Source of the DNA: Maritimibacter sp.
Lineage (GTDB): Bacteria; Pseudomonadota; Alphaproteobacteria; Rhodobacterales; Rhodobacteraceae
NCBI GenBank assembly: GCA_017792445.1
Contig: CP051232.1
Location: 1,612,001 to 1,676,000, forward strand
Reading direction: 5' to 3'
DNA: 64,000 nt
In this document: piece after piece, positions 1 to 7,959 of the stretch
Position numbering within the stretch: the first letter of the stretch is position 1
Layout of the letters: the number at the start of each line of letters is the position of its first letter
Position numbers and translations under genes: made by a program
Notes under the pieces: generated by a model
Told to the model about the DNA's origin: nothing
Databases searched by the model: none
Seen by the model: the letters and a program-made list of their open reading frames with translations, nothing else

Positions 1-2
1 CC

Positions 3-860
3 GGCGACATGCGGGTGCTGGGGGCTTACGTCCTGAATATCTCGATGCCGGCGCTGATGTTCTCGGCTGTCGCGACGCGCGACCTGTCGCAGATCATCGT
101 GCCCGGCTATCTGGGCGCCTATGCGCTGGCCAGTCTGACCACGATGGCCATCGGCTATGCCGTCACAGCGGCTTTGGGCGGCGCTTTCGGCGGCGGCCCG
201 GCGCGGCGCGCGCTGGGGTCTTTGGGCATGGCGATGCCGAACTCTGCCTTCGTAGGCTACCCGGTGCTGTTGCTTTCGCTGCCGGACATCGCGGGCGCGG
301 TGCTGGCAATGAATTTCCTGATCGAGAACTTCGTCGCGCTTCCAATCGCTCTGGCGGTCGCCGAACTGTCGCGCCCGACCGAGGGCAAAAGCCTGTTCCG
401 CATCATCGGGGGCATCCTGTGGCAGGTGCTGACCCGGCCCTTCATCGTCGCGCTGCTGCTTGGGCTGGCCGTGTCCCTGTCGGGCATTCCGATCCCGGAA
501 CCCGTCGCACGCGGGCTGTCGCTGGTGGCGGGCTCTGCCGCCGCCGTCGCGCTGGTGGTGATCGGCGGCACGCTGTTCGGGCTGCCGCTGAAGGGGAACA
601 AGGGGCTTGCCGGGCTGGTCGCCGCGGGCAAGCTGCTGCTGCACCCCGCCATCGCCGCGCTGATCGTCCTGCTGCTGCCGCTGGGCCTGTCGCCCGAACT
701 GGGCACCGCGCTGATCCTCACCTGCGCCATGCCGATGGTCGCGATCTACGCCATCCTCGCCCAGCCGTTCGGCCACGACGGCATGGCCTCGATCGCGCTG
801 CTGCTGGCGACGACAGCGTCCTTCGTGACGATCACCATCCTGCTTGCGCTTCTGCTCTGA
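3..860 (+). CDS. AEC family transporter, 5' end outside window
   Basis: Hydrophobic membrane protein with about eight predicted membrane segments, resembling the auxin-efflux-carrier (AEC) family of secondary exporters of small organic acids. The frame is open to the left edge, and the visible part begins inside a region that in family members follows one more N-terminal helix (motif VLNISMPALMF, usually around residue 40). The ATG at 9 is therefore probably internal and the protein truncated by the window. The helix-breaking segment MAMPNSAFVGYPV, typical of the family core, is present near residue 75. The stop abuts the stop of the convergent PBP gene with no spacer. The substrate cannot be inferred. 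Confidence 0.8.
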   Translation, partial: GDMRVLGAYVLNISMPALMFSAVATRDLSQIIVPGYLGAYALASLTTMAIGYAVTAALGGAFGGGPARRALGSLGMAMPNSAFVGYPVLLLSLPDIAGAVLAMNFLIENFVALPIALAVAELSRPTEGKSLFRIIGGILWQVLTRPFIVALLLGLAVSLSGIPIPEPVARGLSLVAGSAAAVALVVIGGTLFGLPLKGNKGLAGLVAAGKLLLHPAIAALIVLLLPLGLSPELGTALILTCAMPMVAIYAILAQPFGHDGMASIALLLATTASFVTITILLALLL

Positions 861-2795
861 TCACCGTTCGCACAGCTGGCGGGGACGGTTGCCGTAGGGC
901 TGGAACGTGCAGTCCGACGCGCGGAACGAACGGTATGCCTCGCTGCAGGCCTGAACGTTGCAGGTGCCGCCAACCGTCTCTGTAATGGTGTTTAGGGACG
1001 TTTCATCCGTGGACGGGGCGGCTGTCAGGAACTTCGCCCAGATCTGCGCCGGGAACCCGCCGCCGGTGACGCCCTGCATCGGCGAGTTGTCGTCATTCCC
1101 GACCCAGACGCCAACGGTGTAATCGTCGTTCCAGCCAACGAACAACGCGTCGCGCGATTCCTGGCTGGTGCCCGTCTTGCCAACCGCGCCCGGCACACCC
1201 GCCACGGCGCGGCCGGTGCCAGAGGTGACGACGGCCCGCAGCAGCTGCGTCATCTCCGGCGCATGGGCCAGCAACCGCCGCGCCTCGTCGCTGCTTTCGG
1301 GCTTGGTCCGTGCGATGTCCTGTTCGGTGCCGTCGGGAAGTGTCATCGAGGTCAGGCCCCACGCTTCGACCGGCCCTTCGCCCTCGGCAATCGCGGCATA
1401 GGCCTCTGTCAGGTCCAGCAGCGTGACGCCGGATGCGCCAAGCGCCAGCGACGGCGTCTCCATCAGGTCCGCCTCGATCCCCAGCGCGCGCGCTGCGGCC
1501 GCGACCTTCTCGAAACCGATGTAATAGGCCAGCGTCACCGTCGCCGCGTTCAGCGACCGCACGAAGGACTGGTGCATGGTGACGATGCCGTTGAAGCCGC
1601 CGCCGTAGTTTTCGGGGCTGTAGCCGTCCAGATCAATCGGCTGGTCGGTGATGGTGCGGTCCGGGGTGATGCCTTCAGCCAGCGCGGCGAGGTAGACGAA
1701 GGTCTTGAAGGTCGAACCGGGCTGGCGCACCGCATCGACCGCGCGGTTGAACTGGCTGTCGGAATAGTCGCGGCCACCGACCATCGCGGCGACGCTGCCA
1801 TCGGGGCGCAGCGCGACCAGCGCGGCCTGCATCGGGCGGTCGCCAAGCACCTCGGCGATCGCGGCTTCGGCCTGCATCTGCAGTTCGGGATCCAGCGTCG
1901 TGCGCACCGTGACGGGCCGCCCGCCGGCCTGCTCGGCGGCTTCTGCCGCGACCCAGTCGGAAAACCAGCCGCCATAGGCCGGCGCGCTGCGGGTGAACGC
2001 GCGCGTTTCGATTTCCTGACGCGCGGCGTCGGCCTCGTCGGCGGTGATGCTGTCCGTCCATTCCATGTTGACGATGGCCTGCAACGCGCGGACCCGCAGA
2101 CGGTCGGTATCGCCGTAGGGGTTCACGATGGAAGGGATCTGGATCGACGCGGCCAGCAACGCGCTTTCCGCCAGAGACAGGTCTTGCACCGGCTTGCCGA
2201 AATACACCCGCGACGCGGCGCCTACGCCCCTTGCGCCGCTGCCAAGGTAGACGCGGTTCAGGTACCGTTCGAGGATTTCATCCTTGGAGTATTTCGCTTC
2301 GATCTCACGAGCCAGAAGCGCCTCGTGGATCTTGCGGGTGTAGGTCCGCTCGGGGGTCAGGTAACTGATCTTCACCAACTGCTGCGTGATGGTGCTGCCG
2401 CCCTCGACAATGCCGCCGGCCCGCAAGTTAGAGACGAAAGCCCGCCCGATAGACCGCATATCCAGCCCGCCATGCTCGCGGAAGCGTACGTCTTCCAGCG
2501 CGATGACCGCCTCGGTCAGCGTTTCGGGCATCTCGGCATAGGGGATGTATTCTGACGTTGTGCCCCCCGCCATAACAAGCGCCGCGCCGTCCTGCGTCTG
2601 CATGAAGGGCGACGCCTCGGCCTCCATCTCTTCGAGATCGGGAAGCTTGGTCAGCCACAAAAGCCCCGCACCGCTGCCGCCCGCGCCAACAAGAAGCACC
2701 AGCACGAAAAGCCCCGCCCAGAGCTTCCAGCGCCGGCGGGGTTTGGTTTTTGCGGTCATGTCGGTTCGGTCGGCCAGCGTGCCTTGTTCGCCCAT
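861..2795 (-). CDS. Bifunctional penicillin-binding protein 1A-type (transglycosylase/transpeptidase)
   Basis: Class A PBP, 644 aa, polymerising and cross-linking peptidoglycan in the periplasm. A single membrane anchor lies at about 25-48. The GT51 domain shows EDVRFREHGG (catalytic Glu 101) and GGSTITQQLVK (132-142). The transpeptidase domain shows STFK (361-364), SLN (414-416) and KTGT (540-543). The start at 2795 is chosen because AGGAG lies 10 nt upstream; the open frame reaches further up to 3032 but that part has no PBP character, and ATG 2759 is a possible alternative. Oddity: a C-terminal tail after residue 605 holds four cysteines (612, 617, 629, 642), suggesting periplasmic disulfides. 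It lies downstream of the thioredoxin/CcdA genes on the same strand. Confidence 0.93.
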   Translation of the reverse strand: MGEQGTLADRTDMTAKTKPRRRWKLWAGLFVLVLLVGAGGSGAGLLWLTKLPDLEEMEAEASPFMQTQDGAALVMAGGTTSEYIPYAEMPETLTEAVIALEDVRFREHGGLDMRSIGRAFVSNLRAGGIVEGGSTITQQLVKISYLTPERTYTRKIHEALLAREIEAKYSKDEILERYLNRVYLGSGARGVGAASRVYFGKPVQDLSLAESALLAASIQIPSIVNPYGDTDRLRVRALQAIVNMEWTDSITADEADAARQEIETRAFTRSAPAYGGWFSDWVAAEAAEQAGGRPVTVRTTLDPELQMQAEAAIAEVLGDRPMQAALVALRPDGSVAAMVGGRDYSDSQFNRAVDAVRQPGSTFKTFVYLAALAEGITPDRTITDQPIDLDGYSPENYGGGFNGIVTMHQSFVRSLNAATVTLAYYIGFEKVAAAARALGIEADLMETPSLALGASGVTLLDLTEAYAAIAEGEGPVEAWGLTSMTLPDGTEQDIARTKPESSDEARRLLAHAPEMTQLLRAVVTSGTGRAVAGVPGAVGKTGTSQESRDALFVGWNDDYTVGVWVGNDDNSPMQGVTGGGFPAQIWAKFLTAAPSTDETSLNTITETVGGTCNVQACSEAYRSFRASDCTFQPYGNRPRQLCER

Positions 2796-2860
2796 CGCGC
2801 GCGGTCTCCTTTCAAAAAGAACGCGCGCGACGAGGCAGAGGTTCCAACCTCGCGGAAAGA

Positions 2861-3277
2861 TCAGGCGGAGGTCGCGGCCTGAAGCGCGGTGTCCATCAGC
2901 GCCTTGATCTCGTCCCGTCCGGTGCCTGCGACGATGCGGCCAAGCTCCATGTCGCCCTTCAGCACCACCAGCGTCGACCGGCGCGGGATCTTCAGCGACT
3001 TGGTCAGGTCGGCGTTGGAATAGGTGTCCCAATCCACGTTGATGAAGCTGATCGCCTGTTCATAGGCCGGGTTCTCGGCCTTCAGCGCGCTGATCACCCG
3101 CTCTTGCGCGGCGCAGGTGGTGCACCAGCTGGCCTTGAAGTCGAGGAACACGGTCTTGCCCTCGGCCAGTTCCTGCTGGACGAGGCCGGGGGTGTATTCG
3201 GTCAGCGCGAGAGCCGGCCCGGCAGCCACCAGCGCGGCAGCGGACAGGATGAAATCGCGGCGGTTCAGTCGGGTCAT
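2861..3277 (-). CDS. Thioredoxin-fold protein with Tat-type signal
   Basis: 138 aa. The N-terminus carries a twin-arginine-like signal (NRRDFI followed by an Ala/Leu-rich stretch ending ALA near residue 25). The mature part is a short thioredoxin fold with active site WCTTC (51-55), resembling the C-terminal domain of DsbD and related periplasmic thiol reductases. It lies 12 nt downstream of ccdA on the same strand, so the two probably form a split DsbD-like relay: CcdA carries electrons across the membrane and this protein reduces periplasmic disulfides. The target is unknown; the cysteine-tailed PBP encoded just downstream is a candidate by position only. Confidence 0.85.
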   Translation of the reverse strand: MTRLNRRDFILSAAALVAAGPALALTEYTPGLVQQELAEGKTVFLDFKASWCTTCAAQERVISALKAENPAYEQAISFINVDWDTYSNADLTKSLKIPRRSTLVVLKGDMELGRIVAGTGRDEIKALMDTALQAATSA

Positions 3278-3289
3278 GCGGGGTCCTCC

Positions 3290-4003
3290 CTAAAGCGATA
3301 CGGACAGGTCGATCAGCCAGGGCGGCAGGGTCTGCAACGCCCAGTATTCAAGGTAATGATGGACGCGCAGCAAAAGCCCCACGCCCACAAGAACGAAGAC
3401 CACGCCAAGGATCGGCCGCGCCTTCGTCGCGACGGCACGCATCCACGCCTGCCGTCTTTGGATCACGCTGCGGGCGCCGTAGCCCAGCGCAAGGATGATG
3501 GTCGACACACCGGCGGCGAAGGCGACCATGACAAGGCCCGCGCGGAACAGGCTTTGACCCTGGCTGGCCAGCGAGATCGCGCCGCCCAGCGTCGGGCCGA
3601 TGCAGGGGCTCCAGACCGCGCCCAGCAGCATGCCGCCAAGGAACTGCCCGCGCGCGCCGGTACGGTCGAGCCCGTCGATACCGGCATCCGCGCGCGCGGC
3701 GACACCGGCGGTCGCGGTCTCGAACCGGGCGCCGAACTGCGGCACCAGCAGGACCAGCCCGAAACCGATCATCAGAACCGCGCCCGCGTCCGCCACCATC
3801 TCGGGGGTCAGGCCGACCAGATGCCCCAGCGCGGTCACCGCAAGCCCCAGCACGACGAAAGACAGGCTCATCCCCGCCGCGACCAGCGCCGGTCCATGCC
3901 GGCCCGCCTGCAGGGCGGTCGCCAGCACGATCGGCAGGATCGGCAGAACGCACGGGTTGATCAGCGTCAGCAGCCCCGCGCCATATGCGAAGATCAGTTC
4001 CAT
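3290..4003 (-). CDS. ccdA: CcdA-type cytochrome c biogenesis/thiol transport protein
   Basis: 237 aa, six predicted membrane helices, DsbD transmembrane-domain family. The paired conserved cysteines are visible in NPCVLP (near residue 17) and WSPCIGPTLGG (near residue 132). CcdA proteins accept electrons from cytoplasmic thioredoxin and pass them to periplasmic thioredoxin-like proteins. The neighbouring Tat-signalled thioredoxin is the likely partner. The central loop is Ala/Gly/Asp-rich with little conservation. A role in cytochrome c maturation is possible, but no ccm genes are nearby. Confidence 0.9.
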   Translation of the reverse strand: MELIFAYGAGLLTLINPCVLPILPIVLATALQAGRHGPALVAAGMSLSFVVLGLAVTALGHLVGLTPEMVADAGAVLMIGFGLVLLVPQFGARFETATAGVAARADAGIDGLDRTGARGQFLGGMLLGAVWSPCIGPTLGGAISLASQGQSLFRAGLVMVAFAAGVSTIILALGYGARSVIQRRQAWMRAVATKARPILGVVFVLVGVGLLLRVHHYLEYWALQTLPPWLIDLSVSL

Positions 4004-4073
4004 TGCGGCGAAGATGCCTTGCCGCAGCGTCGCCTGTCACCCGACAACCTTGTTTCAACCGTTCAAATAGGCG

Positions 4074-4943
4074 TCAGGTCGTCCGCCGCCGCGCCACCTG
4101 CACCGCCCAGATCCCCAGCATCACCACCGCGACCCCCAGCAGATCCAGCAGGCTCAGCCGTTCGCCCAGCAACAGCGCGGCGATGGTCACGCCGAAGAAG
4201 GGTGACAGAAAGTGATACGTCGCCGCCCGCACCGCGCCGATCCGGTTGACCAGCCGGAACCAGACGAAGGTCGCCGCCAGCCCCGGCACCAGCGTCGTAT
4301 AGGCAAAGGCCAGCACCATCTTCAGCGACCACGTGACCTGCCAGTCCTCGAGGATTGCGGCCGTCACCGCCAGCGCCGCGCTGCCCACCAGCATCTGAAG
4401 CCCCACGATCATTAGTACGTTGCCACCCGACGACGCGCCGCGCACCGCCATCGTCGCGACGGTCAACGACAGCACGCCCAGCGCCGCCATGCCGACGCCG
4501 AACAGATCGACGCCGCCCGACAGCCGCGCGCCCATGATGATCGCGACGCCCAGCATCCCGGTGACCAGACCGCCCACACCCAGCGGCGTCACCCGTTCGC
4601 CGAACACCAGCAACCCGCCCAGCGCCACCAGCAAAGGCATGGTCGACGCGATGATCGCGGCCAGCGATGCCTCGATGGTCTGGAGCGCGACGAAGGTCAG
4701 CCCGAGATACAGCGCGTTCTGGCAGATTCCGAACACCACCGTCGCCCGCCACTGGGCCCGCGTCAGCCGGGCCGACTGGCCCAGCCATGTCGCGATGCCA
4801 ACGCCGATCAGGCCCGAGCACAGGAACCGCAGCGCCAGCGCCGTCAGTGGCGGCGCGTCCGCCACGATGATCCGCGCCGAGGTAAAGGCCGAGGCCCACA
4901 TCACCGCGAAGGCCACGCCCATCGCGATTGCCCGAAGGTCCAT
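4074..4943 (-). CDS. EamA/DMT family transporter
   Basis: 289 aa, ten hydrophobic segments arranged as two EamA repeats (about residues 4-135 and 145-283), typical of drug/metabolite exporters of the inner membrane. The start at 4943 is chosen because its ATG overlaps the stop of the upstream WYL regulator (TAATG), which implies translational coupling; the open frame extends upstream only through the regulator gene. The substrate is unknown. Co-transcription with the regulator suggests that the regulator senses the exported compound or a related signal. Confidence 0.9.
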   Translation of the reverse strand: MDLRAIAMGVAFAVMWASAFTSARIIVADAPPLTALALRFLCSGLIGVGIATWLGQSARLTRAQWRATVVFGICQNALYLGLTFVALQTIEASLAAIIASTMPLLVALGGLLVFGERVTPLGVGGLVTGMLGVAIIMGARLSGGVDLFGVGMAALGVLSLTVATMAVRGASSGGNVLMIVGLQMLVGSAALAVTAAILEDWQVTWSLKMVLAFAYTTLVPGLAATFVWFRLVNRIGAVRAATYHFLSPFFGVTIAALLLGERLSLLDLLGVAVVMLGIWAVQVARRRTT

Positions 4944-5632
4944 TATGTCCGCGCCTCCCTGCGCATCCGGTCGAGGTAGTCGCGCAGTAGCGCAGCGCGC
5001 CTCGGGCGAAAACTCTCTTCGGTCACGTCCGCATGCCCGATCCGGCCGATGACGAATTGCCGGAAGTCCTGCCGCAGGCAGCACCACGCAAGGATGACCT
5101 GCGCATTGTCCACGAACACCGTCGCAAGCGGATAGATCCGGCGCGTCGTCTCGCGGCCGAACGCGTCGGCATAAGCAATGTCGACGGCGCGCTCGTCCCA
5201 TGACGCACGGCGGATCAGGTCAAGGTGCTCGGGCGCGCGTTTGTCTTCCCAACGCCGCACCATAGAGACTGCATGCACCGCCTGCTGCGCCACCCGGTCG
5301 GGCAGCCGCGCGACGATCTTGTCCAGCGCCGCGGCGGCGGCGGCAGCCAGCGCCGGGTCGCCCGTTGCCTGTACCTCGGCCAGCCCCAGCACCAACGCCT
5401 CGACCTCCAGCCGTTCGAACATTTGCGGGGGCAGCGCGGGATCTTCCGTCAGGCGATAGCCATAACCCGCCTCTCCATCGATCAGCGCCCCCGCTGCACG
5501 CAGGGCGTCGATGTCGCGATACAGGGTACGTTCCGAAACGCCGGTTTCCTCCGCCAGCCGGGTGGCGGTGACGGGAGGCGGCAACCTGCGCAGAAGATCC
5601 AGCAGGCGGAACAGGCGGTCGGTGCGGGGCAT
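4943..5632 (-). CDS. YafY-type HTH/WYL transcriptional regulator
   Basis: 229 aa. The N-terminal winged helix is clear (LLDLLRRLPPPVTATRLAEE, then SERTLYRDIDALRAAG). The C-terminal region matches a WYL sensor domain, with the family's aromatic cluster replaced by versions such as AWCCLRQDFRQF near residue 180. It is encoded head-to-tail with a DMT exporter (1-nt overlap) and divergently from a glutathione S-transferase at 5706, with a 73-bp shared intergenic region. This is the usual arrangement for an autoregulated repressor controlling both flanks. Confidence 0.88.
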   Translation of the reverse strand: MPRTDRLFRLLDLLRRLPPPVTATRLAEETGVSERTLYRDIDALRAAGALIDGEAGYGYRLTEDPALPPQMFERLEVEALVLGLAEVQATGDPALAAAAAAALDKIVARLPDRVAQQAVHAVSMVRRWEDKRAPEHLDLIRRASWDERAVDIAYADAFGRETTRRIYPLATVFVDNAQVILAWCCLRQDFRQFVIGRIGHADVTEESFRPRRAALLRDYLDRMRREART

Positions 5633-5639
5633 TCTCCTC

Positions 5640-5665
5640 CTGACGGAAACTGACAGGATGGCTGC
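5640..5665. promoter_or_regulatory. Candidate operator between WYL regulator and GST genes
   Basis: A direct repeat CTGAC(G/A)G with a 10-bp period starts at 5640 and 5650 (one helical turn apart) and is followed by GCTGCA. It sits in the only intergenic space between the divergent WYL-regulator and GST genes. Position and helical phasing suggest a regulator-binding site; no experimental motif is claimed. Confidence 0.35.
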
Positions 5666-5705
5666 ACCATAGTGGGTTCAGCACAGACCGCCAAGGAGGC
5701 CCCAA

Positions 5706-6326
5706 ATGCTGACGCTTTATCATTCGCCCCGCACCCGCTCGACCCGCATCGTCGCCCTGATTGAAGAACTCGGCGCGCAGGACAAGATCACCATCGACCC
5801 CGTTTCGGTGACCCGCCAGGATGGCAGCGGCGCGCGCGACACCCGCAACCCGCACCCCGAAGGCAAGGTGCCGTTGCTGGTCCACGACGACGCGGTGATC
5901 TGGGAATCGACCGCCATCGCGCTGTACCTCACCGAACTGTTCCCCGCGGCCGGGCTGGGCCGCCCCGTCGGCGCGCCAGACCGGGGCGTGCTGCTGTCGT
6001 GGCTGGCGTGGTACGGCGATGTGCTGGAACCGGTGATCGTGCTGAAGTTCGCCGAGATCGAGCATCCCGTCGTGCACACCACCTTCCGAGGCATGGACGA
6101 GGTCACAGCCCGCCTGTCGAACGCGCTGAAGGACCGGCCCTATCTGATGGGCGACACGTTCTCGGTCGCCGACCTTGTCTGCGCCTCGGCCTTCCACTTC
6201 GCAGAGGGGTTCACCCCCGACGTGCCGCACATCAGGGACTGGGTCGACCGGTGCGCCGGGCGGCCGGCGCTGAAGAACGCCAACGCGTTCGACACCCGCC
6301 TGCTGGAGACCGCAGGCGCGGATTGA
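5706..6326 (+). CDS. Glutathione S-transferase family protein
   Basis: 206 aa, the usual GST length. The N-terminal thioredoxin-like domain begins MLTLYHSPRTRSTR, with the Ser-containing glutathione-site region at residues 7-12 and the cis-Pro loop EGKVPLL near 54-60, followed by the WESTAIALYL helix. The all-alpha C-terminal domain contains GDTFSVADLVCASAF, the conserved N-capping/hydrophobic-staple region. It is divergent from a WYL regulator, so expression is probably controlled by it. Detoxification by glutathione conjugation is the family role; the substrate is unknown. Confidence 0.88.
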   Translation: MLTLYHSPRTRSTRIVALIEELGAQDKITIDPVSVTRQDGSGARDTRNPHPEGKVPLLVHDDAVIWESTAIALYLTELFPAAGLGRPVGAPDRGVLLSWLAWYGDVLEPVIVLKFAEIEHPVVHTTFRGMDEVTARLSNALKDRPYLMGDTFSVADLVCASAFHFAEGFTPDVPHIRDWVDRCAGRPALKNANAFDTRLLETAGAD

Positions 6327-6374
6327 CCCCGCCCGGCAGCGCGGCGACAGTGACGCCATGTCGGAATTGTCCTC

Positions 6375-7811
6375 ATGAGTTCGCTGCCGTTCTGGTTCGT
6401 CGTCGCGCACGTTCTGGTGCAGGCCGGATTTATCACGCGCGCACTGCTTCGGCCGCACCGCGGCCCGTCGTCCCGGCTGGCGTGGGTACTGGTGATCCTG
6501 TCCGCCCCGGTGGTCGGGATCATCGCCTATCTGCTGTTCGGCGAGACCAACATCGGCACCGACCGCGAAGAGCGCTATCGCGAGACGGCAGGCAAGGCGG
6601 ACAGCATCTTCGACCCGGCGCCAGAGGCGGATTTCGAGCATGTCACCGAACGGCGGCGGCACATTTTCCGCACCGGCGAGTCGATCAGCGGCCTTGCCCC
6701 GGTGAATGGAAACCGCGCGCTGTTGCTTGGGGAAGGCACCGCGCCGGTCGATGCGCTGATCGCCGATATCGACGCGGCGACGGATCACGTCCACCTGCTG
6801 TTCTACATCTGGCTGGGCGACACCACCGGTACGCGGGTGGCCGAGGCCGCGATGCGGGCCGCCCAGCGCGGCGTCACGGTGCGGGCAATGGCGGACGATC
6901 TGGGGTCGCGCCGCATCATCCGGTCGCCGCTGTGGCAGGCGATGAAAGACGCGGGCGTACAGCTTGCCCGCGCGCTGCCCTTGGACAACCCGCTGCTGCA
7001 CACGCTGAAGGGCCGGGTGGATTTGCGCAACCACCGCAAGATCGTGGTCATCGACAACCGCATTACCTACTGCGGCAGCCAGAACTGCGCCGACCCCGAA
7101 TTCCTTGTGAAAGAGAAATACGCGCCGTGGGTCGATCTGATGGTGCGGTTCGAGGGGCCCATCGCGCGGCAGAACCAATGGCTGTTCGCGCAGGACTGGA
7201 TGGCGCATGTCGACGAGGATCTGCACCCGCTTCTGTCCGGCGACGCCGCCTCTGCCGACGGGACCGTCGTGGCGCAGGTCAACGGAAGCGGTCCCACGGT
7301 GCGCGACAGCGCGATGCCCGAGATGTTTGAAACGCTGCTGCATGCCGCGCGCAACGACCTGACCCTGACCACGCCCTACTACGTCCCGACCGAGTCGATG
7401 CAGTCCGCGCTGTGCGCCGCCGGTCATCGTGGCGTCCGCACGCGAATGGTGGTGCCCGCGCAGAACGACTCGTGGGTCGTCGCCGCAGCCAGCCGCAGCT
7501 ATTATCCCGAACTGCTGTCCGCCGGCGTGCGTATTTTCGAGCATGCGCCCGGACTGTTGCACGCCAAGTCGCTGACCCTTGATGGCGAGATCGCGATGAT
7601 TGGGTCCGCGAACCTCGACCGGCGCAGTTTCGAACTGAATTACGAAAACAACATCCTGCTTCAGGACCACGGCCTGACCGCCGACCTGATGGCCCGGCAG
7701 GAAAGCTATATCGCGCAATCGACCGAGATCACCGCCGCCGATGTCGCCGCGTGGACCATGCCACGCCGCGTCTGGAACAACACCATCGCGATGATGGGCC
7801 CCATTCTCTGA
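6375..7811 (+). CDS. cls: Cardiolipin synthase (phospholipase D superfamily)
   Basis: 478 aa. Two N-terminal membrane helices (about 5-22 and 34-55) are followed by two PLD catalytic domains. HKD motif 1 is HRKIVVID (His220, Lys222, Asp227) with GSQN following; motif 2 is HAKSLTLD (His396, Lys398, Asp403) with GSANLD following. The enzyme condenses two phosphatidylglycerols, or PG with another phospholipid, to cardiolipin at the inner membrane. Length and domain order match bacterial ClsA-type enzymes. It starts 48 nt after the GST gene and could be read through from it. Confidence 0.92.
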   Translation: MSSLPFWFVVAHVLVQAGFITRALLRPHRGPSSRLAWVLVILSAPVVGIIAYLLFGETNIGTDREERYRETAGKADSIFDPAPEADFEHVTERRRHIFRTGESISGLAPVNGNRALLLGEGTAPVDALIADIDAATDHVHLLFYIWLGDTTGTRVAEAAMRAAQRGVTVRAMADDLGSRRIIRSPLWQAMKDAGVQLARALPLDNPLLHTLKGRVDLRNHRKIVVIDNRITYCGSQNCADPEFLVKEKYAPWVDLMVRFEGPIARQNQWLFAQDWMAHVDEDLHPLLSGDAASADGTVVAQVNGSGPTVRDSAMPEMFETLLHAARNDLTLTTPYYVPTESMQSALCAAGHRGVRTRMVVPAQNDSWVVAAASRSYYPELLSAGVRIFEHAPGLLHAKSLTLDGEIAMIGSANLDRRSFELNYENNILLQDHGLTADLMARQESYIAQSTEITAADVAAWTMPRRVWNNTIAMMGPIL

Positions 7812-7854
7812 ATTGCTTCTCAGGGACTGTTTTTGGCGTTGCACCGGCATCGAA

Positions 7855-7934
7855 GGACCGTCGGTCCGAGGGCCTGTCGCAGACCCAGCGACAGGGCACT
7901 GGCGGCGTCCATCCGCCGTCAGGGGTTGCGCCCC
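7855..7934 (+). promoter_or_regulatory. Cluster of four short hairpins in the adenine deaminase leader
   Basis: The 148-bp gap before ade contains consecutive perfect inverted repeats: GGACC/GGTCC (7855-7867), CCTGTCGC/GCGACAGG (7873-7880 with 7888-7895), GGCGG/CCGCC (7901-7917) and GGGG/CCCC (7922-7934). They may form a cls terminator, a structured ade leader or a dispersed repeat. The canonical purine-riboswitch core was looked for and not seen. Confidence 0.4.
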
Positions 7935-7959
7935 ATCGCGATCTGACGATTATCGGCAC

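Noticed and set aside
5220-7850. Minus-strand open frame of 876 codons
   Set aside because: Shadow of the GST and cls genes; it ends in the WYL gene in another frame and has no family features.
7812-7959. Purine riboswitch before adenine deaminase
   Set aside because: The conserved three-way-junction core of purine riboswitches is not present; only simple hairpins are seen.
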